A stretch of DNA of 64,000 nt from Streptomyces sp. NBC_00461 (GTDB lineage: Bacteria > Actinomycetota > Actinomycetes > Streptomycetales > Streptomycetaceae). The stretch lies in NCBI RefSeq assembly GCF_036013935.1, contig NZ_CP107902.1, forward strand, positions 1,054,001-1,118,000, in the 5' to 3' direction. This document shows positions 44,746 to 54,600 of this stretch, one piece after another (the first letter of the stretch is position 1; each line of letters begins with the position of its first letter). Both the position numbers and the translations under genes were made by a program. The notes below the pieces were generated by a model. The model was not told where the DNA came from. It saw only the letters and a program-made list of their open reading frames with translations, and made no database searches.

Positions 44746-45163
44746 TCAGCGTTGCCGCTCCAGAGTGAGGATGGCCTTGGCGATTGACGTCATCCGGTTG
44801 GGGCTGCATCGGGATCTTCGGAAGATCCGCCAGGACTTCAATCGTGCGATGCCGCGTTCGACCGGTGCCCGTGCTGCGGACAGCGCGCGGTTGAGGGTCT
44901 TCTCGGTGAGGGTGAGTTCCTGCAGGGTTTGCGCTTGATGCCTGTGGTCAGCCAGGGCCGGCACCCTGGTAGGCGAGGTCGGCCAGGATGGGGACGCCTT
45001 GGCGCTCGCAGATGCGGATGATGCGGTGGGTACGGGCAGCGGTCAGGTCGTGAGCCCGGCCCGGCAACGCGGGCGAGAGCCACAACAATTGGCCGTCCGG
45101 ATCGGTGACCACCTGCACGTTCACCCCGTGCTGGCGGTGCTTGATGCCCCCTATGTTCGTCAA
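44746..45163 (-). pseudogene. IS5-family transposase, C-terminal part
   Basis: HGVNVQVVTDPDGQLLWLSP, ALPGRAHDLTAARTH and ILADLAYQGAG in one frame, then after a shift near 44960 LTTGIKRKP, LQELTLTEKTLNRALS and APVERGIARLKSWRIFRRSR (catalytic glutamate region). It is separated from its N-terminal part by the IS110-type insertion. Confidence 0.8.
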
Positions 45164-45164
45164 G

Positions 45165-46520
45165 CTGCGGCCATCAGAGTCGCTGAAGGATCAGACCGCT
45201 GGTGGCGCGTGATCATGTCGGCACGGATCAGTTGTATACCTCGCGGGCTACGTAGCGTTTGAGGCAGCGCATGACCTCACGTTTTCCCTTGCCTTCGGCG
45301 GTGCGTCGCTCAAGGTAGAGGCGGGTACGCTCGTCTTGTCTCATGCGCGTGACCACGATGCGGTGCAGTGCGGCGTTGGCCTGCCTGTCTCCGCCGCGAT
45401 TGAGCCGACGGCGTTGTGCTTTTCCCTGAGGACTTCTCGACGGGACTGACACCGCACAGGGCGGCGAAGGATGCCTCGCTGCCCAGCCGTTCCGGATTGT
45501 CGCCTGCAGTGATCAGCAGGGCCGCCGCGCTGTCGGGTCCCATCCCGAGCTGCTCCAACAGGCTGGGCGCGGTAGCCCTGATCGCTATGGTCATCCGCCT
45601 TTCGAGCTCGGTGGCTTCGTGTCGAAGCTGCACGACGCACTGTGCCAGCAGCCGCAGCGTGAAGACCGCCGTGTCGGCTGCCGGGTTGCCCTCGCGGGTG
45701 TCGGCCAGTTCTGCGCACCGGCGGAGCAGCCGCGAATTCGAGAGCGGCTCCAGCTCCTCGCGCAGGGCGGACAGAGCGTTGACCAGCACGGACTTGAGCT
45801 GGTTGAGCGCTTGAGTGCGGGCTTTGACCGCGGAGTTCTTCGCCAGCCGGAGCATCCGCAAGGCTTCCACTTGCCCGTCGCCGCTCTTCGGTAGCGCCCG
45901 TGCGATGCCGGACAGCGCGGCCCGGGCGGCAGCCTCGGCATCGACGGCGTCGGTCTTGCCGCGGCGGCGCCGGGTGGATCGGTCGGGCTGGTTCACCTCC
46001 ACCACCGCAACCTGCTGGGCCGCGAGGTAGCGGGCCAGGCCCGCACCGTGGGAGCCAGTGCACTCCACCCCGGCCCGCAGCACCGTCCCGCACTGGCGTG
46101 CCCAGTCGAGGAGCTGGCGGTAGCCGGCCCGGTGGCCGGGAACTCCCCGCTGCTCAGCAGCCTGCGAAGGTGGTCAAGGACGGCCGCGACGTGTACGTCT
46201 TTGTGGGTGTCGACGCCGAGCACCACCACGCGCGGCTCGGCCGCGGCCTCGACAGCATGAACAGCAGGAAAGGCAGCAGACTTGCCGAGGGTGGCCACCG
46301 TGCTCCTGTTCGACGACTTACCGAAAGTCAGCGCCGGTCGGTGGAGCGGTCAGAACTGTGACGGTGCCTTCGAGGCCATGGCCCCTATCGGGACACGCTC
46401 CGCCCGGCCCGGTGCCGGTGCGTGTCACTCCGGCCGGGCTGACAGATCAAACACAAGGCACAAGCGGCCAGTGAGAGTACGAGTCAAGCCGTGGCCGGAA
46501 CGACACACCGCCATCCTCAC
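45165..46520 (-). mobile_element. IS110-family element nested in an IS5-type relic
   Basis: Approximate span deduced from where the IS5-type transposase coding breaks off and resumes. IS110 elements often lack terminal inverted repeats and clear duplications, and none were seen. It carries one frameshifted transposase. Confidence 0.6.
45228..46298 (-). pseudogene. IS110/IS116/IS902-family transposase, frameshifted
   Basis: About 355 codons in three frames. The N-terminal RuvC-like part VVVLGVDTHKDVHVAAVLDH carries the first catalytic aspartate; after a shift near 46145 come GVECTGSHGAGLARYLAAQQ and TDAVDAEAAARAAL; then the C-terminal Transposase_20 region LLEQLGMGPDSAAALLITAG, FAALCGVSPVEKSSGK; after a further shift near 45425 AQRRRLNRGGDRQANAALHR and RTRLYLERR to the stop at 45228. 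Inactive as written. Confidence 0.85.
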
Positions 46521-46867
46521 AGTGGGAGTAGTCGGCCCGTCCGTCGCCGGCTCGGTCGCACTCGGCGAGCGTGCCGTCCAGCAGGACGAAGTCCGCATCG
46601 GCCTCGCGCATGACCTTCAGCAGACCCGGCGCGCGTTCGGCGAGCAGGTGGACGATCGTGCTGGTGTAGGCGTGGGCGGTGGACTCGCTGATCCCGAACC
46701 CGGCAGGGATCTTCGCCAGGGTGGTGTGCGCGCAGGTACACCAGTGCCACCATCGCGCGCTGGGACGGGCGGAGCTTGCAGCGCCGGTCACCCTCACGGG
46801 TGACGATGAGCATCGTCACCCACTCCACAAGGGCATGGGGCAGGTCGAGTGCGGCAGGATTGACCAA
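46517..46867 (-). pseudogene. IS5-family transposase, N-terminal part
   Basis: MVNPAALDLPHALVEWVTML, RPSQRAMVALVYLRAH in one frame, then LAKIPAGFGISESTAHAYTS (helix-turn-helix), ERAPGLLKVMREADADFVLL and DGTLAECDRAGDGRADYS in another, with a frameshift near 46733. The coding stops where the IS110-type element begins. Confidence 0.78.
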
Positions 46868-46929
46868 CGAGGCCCCCGAGCAGCGTGGTTGAGACGTCAG
46901 ACATCTCGATCAACAGCCCGGGGGCCTCG
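46868..46929. repeat. 11-base inverted repeat at IS border
   Basis: CGAGGCCCCCG (46868-46878) and CGGGGGCCTCG (46919-46929) pair perfectly around a 40-base loop. It lies between the transposase start and the flanking VOC gene, probably as part of the IS end. Confidence 0.6.
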
Positions 46930-46994
46930 CTCGTTGCGCTTCGTGGACCGTCACCTGATCGGAGGCCAAGCCGAAGAAGCTCATTCGGCGGATC

Positions 46995-47603
46995 TCAGGC
47001 CGGGGTGTTGCCGTGCGATTCGTTCCGGTAGACCTGAATGAACTTCATCACCGCCTCGGCGACGTCCTCGTTCCGCTCCGCCGCCTTGTGCTTGACCTCG
47101 ATCCAGGCCTTCAGCTCCCGCTGGGCCACGGCAGCGTTGTCGTTCCACTTGGGGTCGAGGGGCGTGGTGATCTCCAGGCGCAGGTCGTTGACCGGGTCAC
47201 GGAAGTAGACGCTGTAGACGATCCCGTGGTCGATCGGTCCGACCGTGGAGATGCCGTTGGCGTTCAGCCACTCCTTCCAGGCTTCGACGCGCTCCTTGCT
47301 GTCGACCTGCAGCGCCAGATGGTCGAAGATGTCGTACGCGGGGTGGCCCTTGGGGTTGGCCTTGGGCAAGCCCGGCGCCTCGAAGAAGGCGATCGTCGAG
47401 CCGTCGCCTTGGCGGAAGAAGATGTGGAAGTAGGGGAAGTCATCGCCGGTGCTGGGCACCTTGTCGCCGATCACGCTGTCGACCAACGGCATTCCCATGA
47501 TCTTCTCGTAGAACTCCACCGTCGCCTCGACGTCGTGGGTCACGTACGCCTGGTGGCTGAGCATGTCGGGCTGGCCCGGGTGTTGAAGGCTAGTGTCGGG
47601 CAT
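46995..47603 (-). CDS. VOC family protein (extradiol dioxygenase-like)
   Basis: 202-residue vicinal-oxygen-chelate protein. Metal-ligand positions are suggested by MLSHQAYVTHDVEATVEFYE near the start, AYDIFDHLALQVDSKERVEA in the middle and VNDLRLEITTPLDPKWN near the end (His, His, Glu pattern), as in catechol dioxygenases and related enzymes. The C-terminal ~50 residues are a charged helix (AQRELKAWIEVKHKAAERNE). ATG 47603 follows GGAGAAAGGG. It is isolated between IS relics on both sides, so its operon context is lost. Confidence 0.88.
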   Translation of the reverse strand: MPDTSLQHPGQPDMLSHQAYVTHDVEATVEFYEKIMGMPLVDSVIGDKVPSTGDDFPYFHIFFRQGDGSTIAFFEAPGLPKANPKGHPAYDIFDHLALQVDSKERVEAWKEWLNANGISTVGPIDHGIVYSVYFRDPVNDLRLEITTPLDPKWNDNAAVAQRELKAWIEVKHKAAERNEDVAEAVMKFIQVYRNESHGNTPA

Positions 47604-47849
47604 CACATGGCCCTTTCTCCGGAGAATGTCCTTGCGACTCCACACTCACACCCTGGACGTGTCACAAGGATGTCACTTGCCCGAGGCTTGAGCGATCCGG
47701 TTGCCACCTGCAGCAGGTCGTGAGCCAGCTGCCGGTCTGGGGCGGCCTGACCACCAGCAGCGAAAGCGGCGAGAACCAAGGAATCCCGAGTGAGCATCCG
47801 GACAGCGAGGTCCGGCGGACCATCGCGCCCTCCACGCCTCACCCGGCGA

Positions 47850-48280
47850 CGACCCGGATCACGCGACCAAGGTGCGTCTGAGAAAAAGCACCAGTTGGGG
47901 TTCTCAATACCCAACCACTGGTCGTTCGGGGTGCCGGGGCGTCCGAAGTGCTGGGCGATGCGGGCGCCGGCCATGAACAGGGCGGTGGCTGTGGAGGCGA
48001 TCTGCGGGCCGTTGTCCGAGACCGCGAGTATCACCGGTACCCGTTCGTCGTTGTCCGACACGACGCCGTGCGCGAGTTCGTCAAGCAGCGCCTCGTCGAG
48101 CAGGTGCTCCTTGCCCTCGGCGACGAGGGCGCGGGGTGAACGACCTCGGCCTGTGTGGAGGACTCCTGCGCGGAGACCACGGTCGCGAGCCACTTGCTGG
48201 ACACCACGCTGATAACTGCGACCGCGCAGCGTTTGCTCGCCCCGAAGTGCATGAAGTCGTAGATCCATATCATGCCGGGA
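47850..48280 (-). pseudogene. Integrase-core transposase fragment (IS3/IS481-like)
   Basis: WIYDFMHFGASKRCAVAVIS and SSKWLATVVSAQESSTQ in one frame near 48150-48270, then LAHGVVSDNDERVPVILAVS, DNGPQIASTATALFMAGARI and QHFGRPGTPNDQ in another. These are the DDE integrase core with its DNG and GxPxxN..W motifs. Both ends are missing and at least one frameshift is present. It abuts head-to-head a different transposase relic on the + strand. Confidence 0.75.
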
Positions 48281-48299
48281 ACGAGGTTGGCCCACTCCG

Positions 48300-49060
48300 G
48301 GAACGGCCGCTCCTCGCGGCGCCCCCGCGTGGCCTCGAAGGGTGCCTACGGTGTTCCGCGCGTGCACGCCGAGCTGCGGCGACTGGGCCGGACGGTCAAC
48401 CGCAAGCGGGTGGAGCGGGTCGTGCGCGAACGCGGCATCGTCGGCGTCACGCGTAGAAGACGCCGTTCGCTGACCCGTCCCGACAAGCAGGCACGGCCGG
48501 ATCTGATCGGCCGTGACTTCACCGCCGCCCGGCCCGGCACCCTCCTGGGCGGGGACATCACGTACCTGCCCACCCAGGAGGGCTGGCTGGACCTGGCCAC
48601 CCGCGAGGTCATCGGCTACGCGATAGCCGACCACCACCGCGCCGAGTCGAGGGCCGCCCCGGCGACTTCATCGGCGACCGACCCGTCAGCTCCGTCATCC
48701 AACCCGCTGGTCGTCCCACAACACACCTCTCTAATCAGGAGTGTTGCTACGACTGGTTGAACCTGGCGAGTACACCTCGGCTCAATTCCGCATGGAAATA
48801 CGCGCGTTGGGGCTTCGCCAGAGCACCGGACAAACAGGTTCCTGTTTCGATAACGCCGCAGCGGAGAGCTTCTGGGCCGTACTCAAGGAAGAGATCGCAC
48901 GCGGATCTGGCCCGACCGAGCGACCGCCCGTGCCGAGGTGTTCGCGTTCATCGAGCCCTTCTACAACCGGCGCCGCCTACGCATACACGCTGTCTTCGGG
49001 TACCTCACACCCCACGAGACACGTCAGCGGTTCCGGAACGACCAGACGCTCGCAGCGTAG
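48300..49060 (+). pseudogene. IS3-family transposase (OrfB) relic
   Basis: KGAYGVPRVHAELRRLGRTV and NRKRVERVVRERGIVGVTRR (HTH_21 part), then TLLGGDITYLPTQEGWLDLA with the first catalytic aspartate, and after frameshifts YTSAQFRMEIRALGLRQSTG, CFDNAAAESFWAVLKEEIAR and EVFAFIEPFYNRRRLRIHAV. The order is that of an IS3 OrfB, but the middle is deleted and three frames are needed. Confidence 0.82.
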
Positions 49061-49090
49061 AAGAAGGGTGTCCAGGGTCGCGGGGAAACT

Positions 49091-49870
49091 TCACGGCCGC
49101 AAGGACTCGGACTGGATCAGCATCGTCTGCGCGAGACGATCGATGTCCCGGGCCGTTCGCCGATCCACCTCGGACGCCGCGTCGATCGCAAGCTTGGCCA
49201 GACCGAGCGCCTCGGCCGGCAACGCAGCCAGCTTGCGTGCGAACTCGTCAACATCGCGGTCGAAGGTCTCGGACGGGTACACGGCATGCACCAGTCCGAT
49301 GTCCGTCGCAGCGGAGGCATCCACCAAGGCGTCCGTCATGACCAGCCACTTGGCCCAGTGGGTTCCGAGCAACCGCGTCAGCCGGCTTATCCCGCCGGAG
49401 CCTGGAATCATCGCCAGCTTTGCTACTTCCGGCAGACGGAAACTGGCTGCCTCCGACGCCAGCCGGAAGTCACACGACACCGCCATTTCGACGCCGATGC
49501 CCATGCAGGGCCCGTTGGCAGCCAGGATCACCGGCTTCTCGACCATCTCCAGCCGGTCGAACAGGTCGTGCCGAGCGTCTGCCCGGTACCTGCGCCGAAA
49601 GTCGTATCCGCTCCGCGAGGCGTCGCCGCCTGGATCCACCGTCGCGCCGACCGTCAAGATGTCGATACCGGCGGTGAAGTACCGGCCGCGGCCGCGGATG
49701 ACCAGGACTCTGAGGTCTGCGCGCTGTTCGAGCTGAATGACGGCAGCGTCGAGCGCATCGAACATCGCCGGCGTGATGGCGTTCAGCTTGGCGTCACGAC
49801 AGAACGTCACATTAATGATTCTTTCGGACTCCGAAACCTCGACGTCCGACAATGAGCTGTCATCCACCAC
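49091..49870 (-). CDS. Enoyl-CoA hydratase/isomerase family protein
   Basis: 259-residue crotonase-fold protein from GTG 49870, preceded by AAGGAG. IINVTFCRDAKLNAITPAMF, YFTAGIDILTVGATVDPGG, AANGPCMGIGVEMAVSCDFR and FRLPEVAKLAMIPGSGG are the fold and oxyanion marks; the PGSGG loop is typical of the branch acting on carboxylated or aromatic acyl-CoAs, though this is not decisive. An operator-like element lies 180 bases upstream (50049-50069), so it is probably in the island regulon. It stands alone downstream of the PucR regulator. Confidence 0.91.
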   Translation of the reverse strand: MVDDSSLSDVEVSESERIINVTFCRDAKLNAITPAMFDALDAAVIQLEQRADLRVLVIRGRGRYFTAGIDILTVGATVDPGGDASRSGYDFRRRYRADARHDLFDRLEMVEKPVILAANGPCMGIGVEMAVSCDFRLASEAASFRLPEVAKLAMIPGSGGISRLTRLLGTHWAKWLVMTDALVDASAATDIGLVHAVYPSETFDRDVDEFARKLAALPAEALGLAKLAIDAASEVDRRTARDIDRLAQTMLIQSESLRP

Positions 49871-50336
49871 TGCCTGTGCTCCTTCGTACGGGTGCCCTGC
49901 ACCACTGGGGTCTCAGGTACTTCACACGTGCACGGACGGGGAGGATCGAGCTCGATCGTCCCTGGCCGGCGCTGCGACGAGCGCCGGACGCATCGCAGTT
50001 TGGCGTCCTCAGGAATCGTCTGCTCCTCCTCCAGGTCTCCCAACGAGTATGCCGTAAGTCTTACGGTATAACTATCGGGAAGGGCTGTCGCCACCCCAGA
50101 ACTCCCTCGTGGGCGCACAGTTTTCTCCCGGCCTGACCGAACGGGCCCTCGTCATCAGCGAGGCCGCAGCGGCTGAGCACACGCTCGCTGCTGCTCGCAT
50201 CAGGCGATACACCGAGCGCGCGTCCTTCGCGGGCTCAACGCAGGAGAGTCGACCCACGAGATTTTTCGGGATTGGGCGCGCCCGCATACCGACGCGACGA
50301 ACTGGTTCGGCACTCGCGCCGTAGCCGTGGCTGACC
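49871..50336. other. Promoter region of the hydratase gene
   Basis: 466 bases without a recognised gene. It holds the 9-3-9 operator-like element at 50049-50069. The open frames crossing it are short and low in quality. Confidence 0.55.
50049..50069. promoter_or_regulatory. Operator-like inverted repeat (9-3-9)
   Basis: Arms ATGCCGTAA and TTACGGTAT around GTC; 8 of 9 positions pair. It is 180 bases upstream of the hydratase at 49870 and 268 bases downstream of the PucR stop. Confidence 0.78.
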
Positions 50337-51500
50337 TTATGGTCGGCGGGCCTCCTGAGCAGCGATCCACGACTGGAGAAGTGTCGGTGCCGATCGGGGG
50401 TCGAGTCCCGTCAGGTCCCGCCACCGGCCCAAGCGGTAAGTGAGCGTGTTCGCGTGCATGTTGAGCGCCTTCGCCGTGGCCGCCAACGAGAGCGAGTTCT
50501 CCCAGTGAGCGATGACGGCATCGGCGAGGTGGGGGTGCTCGCGAGCGACCGCGACGAGGTCGGCCACGAGGGGCACGAGGCGGTCGCGGTGCGCCGCGAC
50601 ACACGCGAGAACCCAGTTGTCCGAGAAGTCACTGACCCGCCGCGGCGCGGTGGCAGCGTCCAACGCCAGCCGTGCGTCTTCAAGACTCGCGGCGGCGCCG
50701 TCCAGTCCCTGGCGGAGCATCCCGATGCCCCACCGGCCCTCCCGATGACTTTCCGCGTAGGCGCGAACAGCGGTCGACGATGATTCGTCGGCGAGTACGA
50801 CGAGGTGAGCTCCTCGCGCGGCACAGATGATCTGGGCACCGAGTCCGGTGATGCTGCGTTGCAGCTCGAAGGACACCTCGGCGTTAGATCGTGGCGGCGC
50901 CCACACGAGCACCTGCCAGCTCGCGGTGGCCGGCATGCGCAGCGTCTCCGCGATGGCGCGGACTTCGTCGTCGACCACACCATTGGTGAGCCTCTCGACG
51001 AGGCGGTGGATCAGGGTGATTCTGTGCCCTTGGAGGCTCTGCGTCACCTCGGAGTGGGCCGCTGTGAGTGCTGACGAGAGCACGTGCAGCGAATCCATCA
51101 TCCGGCTGGCGAGCCGTGGCAGCTCGGGGGCGCTCGCTTCGTCGGAAGCGCGCACGAGAGCATTCCAGACCTCGCTGTCACCGATGTGATAGGCGTCGAT
51201 CAGGCTTGAGATCTGTACGTGCTGCCGCGCGCGAGCCCTCGCTAGCCGTGCGGCGGACTCAAGGTCCGCAGTTTCAGGTGGTCGGTCGTACCGCACCGCC
51301 TCGAGGCGACGGCGGAGCTGCTCGTGAACAGCCTCCCAGTGCTCGTTTTCCGCGACAACAAGGTATTCGGGCAGCTCGTGTCGGATCCGTCTAACCGCCT
51401 TGGAGACCACCGCGTCCAGGTCGTCCCGCACTCGGGAGCACAGCGCCTGCACCTCCGCCCGGGAACCGGAGTCAAAATGGGGAATCTCACCAACCTGCAT
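50337..51500 (-). CDS. PucR/CdaR family transcriptional regulator
   Basis: 387 residues. The C-terminal helix-turn-helix is characteristic of PucR proteins: NSLSLAATAKALNMHANTLT then YRLGRWRDLTGLDP. The middle carries the GGDEF-like region (WGIGMLRQGLDGAAASLEDA, RLALDAATAP) and the N-terminal part is a helical RsbRD-type domain. ATG 51500. It is divergent from the oxidoreductase operon at 51654 with 153 bases between them, so it most likely controls that operon. Confidence 0.9.
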   Translation of the reverse strand: MQVGEIPHFDSGSRAEVQALCSRVRDDLDAVVSKAVRRIRHELPEYLVVAENEHWEAVHEQLRRRLEAVRYDRPPETADLESAARLARARARQHVQISSLIDAYHIGDSEVWNALVRASDEASAPELPRLASRMMDSLHVLSSALTAAHSEVTQSLQGHRITLIHRLVERLTNGVVDDEVRAIAETLRMPATASWQVLVWAPPRSNAEVSFELQRSITGLGAQIICAARGAHLVVLADESSSTAVRAYAESHREGRWGIGMLRQGLDGAAASLEDARLALDAATAPRRVSDFSDNWVLACVAAHRDRLVPLVADLVAVAREHPHLADAVIAHWENSLSLAATAKALNMHANTLTYRLGRWRDLTGLDPRSAPTLLQSWIAAQEARRP

Positions 51501-51653
51501 GCCGAAACAATACGGGCTTCGTGGGTTCTGCCGTAGCTTCCGCCGAGTGGCGTTCTCGACAATATGGGTGAGATCCCGAAGTGCGGCAGGTTTGCCGCTG
51601 TCTCCCGCGCTGCTTGTCGGGCAGCGCCGGAGCCTGAGCAGTCAGGAACTGAC

Positions 51654-54600
51654 ATGACGGTCGCCATGCACGATCGCGCCGCGCCGGACCCGGCGGCGTA
51701 CCGACTCGAAGACCGCTACGAGGTCGGGGGCGGACGCTCACTACTGACCGGCGTGCAGGCGATCGCGCGAGCCCTGATCGAGCTCCGCGCGCGCGACGCG
51801 GCTCGCGGTCGAGATGTCGCAGTCTTCGTCTCCGGGTACCAGGGCTCCCCGCTAGGCGGCCTCGACAGTCTGCTCGAGTCCATCCCGCGCCTGCGTGAGA
51901 ACCACCGCATCCACCTCACCCCCGGGGTCAACGAGGAACTGGCGGCGACGTCGGTCTGGGGTACGCAGCTGCCGCTCCCCGACGACAAGAGGACGGTCGA
52001 TGGGGTCGTGGGTGTCTGGTACGGGAAGGGGCCAGGCCTTGACCGCGCCTCTGACGCCATCCGTCACGCCAATATGTACGGAACTGACCCCGGCGGCGGG
52101 GTGGTGGCCTTCGTGGGTGACGACCCGTCGTCGAAGTCTTCCACGCTCCCGTACGCCAGCGACGCGACCCTGGCGGCGTTGAACATGCCGTTCTTCACCC
52201 CCCGCAACGCCGAGGAGGTCATCCTGCACACGCTCGCGGCTGTCGAGCTGTCACGGTTCTCAGGATGCTGGGTCGGAGTCAAGGTGTTGAGCGACGTCGC
52301 AGATGGCATGTGGACCGTTGCACGGGACTTCCAGTCACTGGAGTTCGAGCGACCGCTTGTCGAATGGGAGGGACGTCCTTGGACTTACGCCCAGCGACCG
52401 GTGCGCACCCCATCCGAGAGTCTTCGGGTTGAATCGGACCTCGTCGGGCCACGTTGGGCTGCGGCCGAGTCGTTCCTGGCGGCCAACGACCTGGACACCG
52501 TGCGGCCCGCAACCGCCCCCGCAGTCCTCGGCATCATGGGCAGTGGGACGGCAATCGACGCCGCCGTGCAGGCCTTCCGTGACCTTGGTGTCGACCATGA
52601 GGCGCTGTCCCGCGGGGGAATCCGCCTGATGGACGTTGCCGCACCGTACCCACTCGCCCGAGAGCGGGTCGCGGCATTCGCCGACGGCCTCGAGAAGATC
52701 CTGGTGGTCGAGGAAAAGAGTCCGGTGATCGAGCGGCAGATCAAGGATCTCCTGTACGCGCACCCTGACCGCCCGGCGATTGTCGGGAAGCGGGACGAGT
52801 CGGGAGCTGTGCTGGTTCCTGCCGACGGAGAGCTCGTCGCCGAGCGGCTGTACGGACCTGTGCGTCGCTTCGTCGGCGACAGGGTCCAGTTCACCTCGAG
52901 GCCGGCGCGTCGTGTCACCCTCGACCTTCTCAGCGTGCAGCGCACTCCCTATTTCTGCTCGGGCTGTCCGCACAACACCTCGACCGTGGTCCCTGACGGC
53001 TCCGTGGCAGGAGGCGGAATCGGCTGCCACACCCTCGCGTCGGTGTCCTCACGACAGGACTCGGCAATCACGGGATGGACCCAGATGGGTGGCGAGGGCG
53101 CCCAGTGGATCGGTCAAGCGGCATGGAGCTCGCACCGTCACATCTTCCAGAATGTCGGGGACGGTACCTTCTTCCACTCGGGCCAGCTCGCTGTACAGGC
53201 GGCCATCGCCGCCGGCGTCAACATCACGTACAAGGTTCTGTACAACTCAGCCGTCGCCATGACCGGCGCCCAGGACCCGCAGGCAGCACTACCAGTGCCG
53301 GCGCTCTCCCGGAAACTCCTCGCCGAAGGGGTAACCCGAATTGTCGTGTGTGCCGACGAGCCGGAGCGCTACCGGAGGATCCGCATGCCTCGCGGCTCGG
53401 TCGTGTGGCCGCGTGAGCGACTCGACGAGGCGCAGCGCCTCCTCCGGGACGTCGAGGGCGTAACGGTCCTGGTCTACGACCAGCAGTGCGCCGCAAACGC
53501 CCGCCGGATGCGAAAGCGAGGCAAACTCGAGCCGCGTCCGACCCGCGTCGTGATCAACCCTGAGGTCTGTGAGGGGTGCGGGGACTGCGGGGTCAAGAGC
53601 AACTGTCTCTCCGTGCAGCCCGTCGAGACCGAGCTCGGCCGCAAGACCAGCATTGAACAGACCAGCTGCAACTCCGACTACAGCTGCCTGCGCGGAGACT
53701 GTCCGAGCTTCGTCACCGTGACGGATGCGCCGACCCCCACCAAGAGGCGATCGAAGCGGACAGTTCCTACGGCGCCGAAGGTGCCGGACCTGGACGTCGA
53801 GTTGACTGACTCGAACGTTTTCATGGCTGGGATCGGTGGGACCGGGATCGTTACCGTCAGCCAGGTGATCGCCACAGCGGCGATGAGCGCGGGCTACGAG
53901 GTCAGGGGCTTGGACCAGACCGGCTTGAGCCAGAAGGCCGGACCGGTCGTGTCGCACCTCCGTCTGGTGGTGGACGCCGACGCCCCCGCGAACCGCGTCA
54001 GCGAGCAGGCGGCCGACCTCTATCTGGCCTTCGACCTGCTCGTGGCGGCCGACGCGAAGAACGCAGCGCGCACCGGAACCGAGAAGACCATGGTGATCGC
54101 CTCCACCAGTGCGACGCCTACAGGTGACATGGTCGCCGACGCGTCCATCACCTACCCAGACACCGATCTGCTGCTCGAACGCCTCCGCGGCGGCTCGAAG
54201 CGGGTCGTCGACTTCGACGCGCTGGCCCTGGCCGAGGGGCTCTTCGGTTCGATCCAGACAGCGAACCTGTTGCTGGTCGGGGCCGCGTACCAGGCAGGCA
54301 GCCTGCCGATCCCGGCCCAGGCCATCGAGGCCGCCATCACCCTCAATGGCGTGGCTGTGGACACCAACATCGCCGCGTTCCGGTGGGGACGTGCGATCGT
54401 CGCTGATCCTGGGTCGCTGCCGACTCGTGCGGAGACCGCGAAGAAAGACCCCTCGTCCCGGACCCAGGAAGCTCTCGAGGCGTCGGGGATCGAGGGCGAG
54501 ACCCTTCGGATCACCACAGACCGGGCGACCCGGCTCGAGTCCTACCAGGGCACTGCCCTAGCCCGCTCGTACGTCGGCGTCGTCGCGCGGGCGTGGAGCG

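Larger units (their letters stand above)
44746..46929 (-). mobile_element. IS5-family element relic interrupted by an IS110-type element
   Basis: The N-terminal part of one transposase (46517-46867) and its C-terminal part (44746-45163) lie on the same strand but are separated by about 1.35 kb holding an IS110-family transposase. The N-part ends GTLAECDRAGDGRADYS and the C-part resumes KHRQHGVNVQVV, which are adjacent in intact proteins of this family. The right border region has an 11-base inverted repeat (46868-46929). Exact ends are not defined. Confidence 0.75.
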
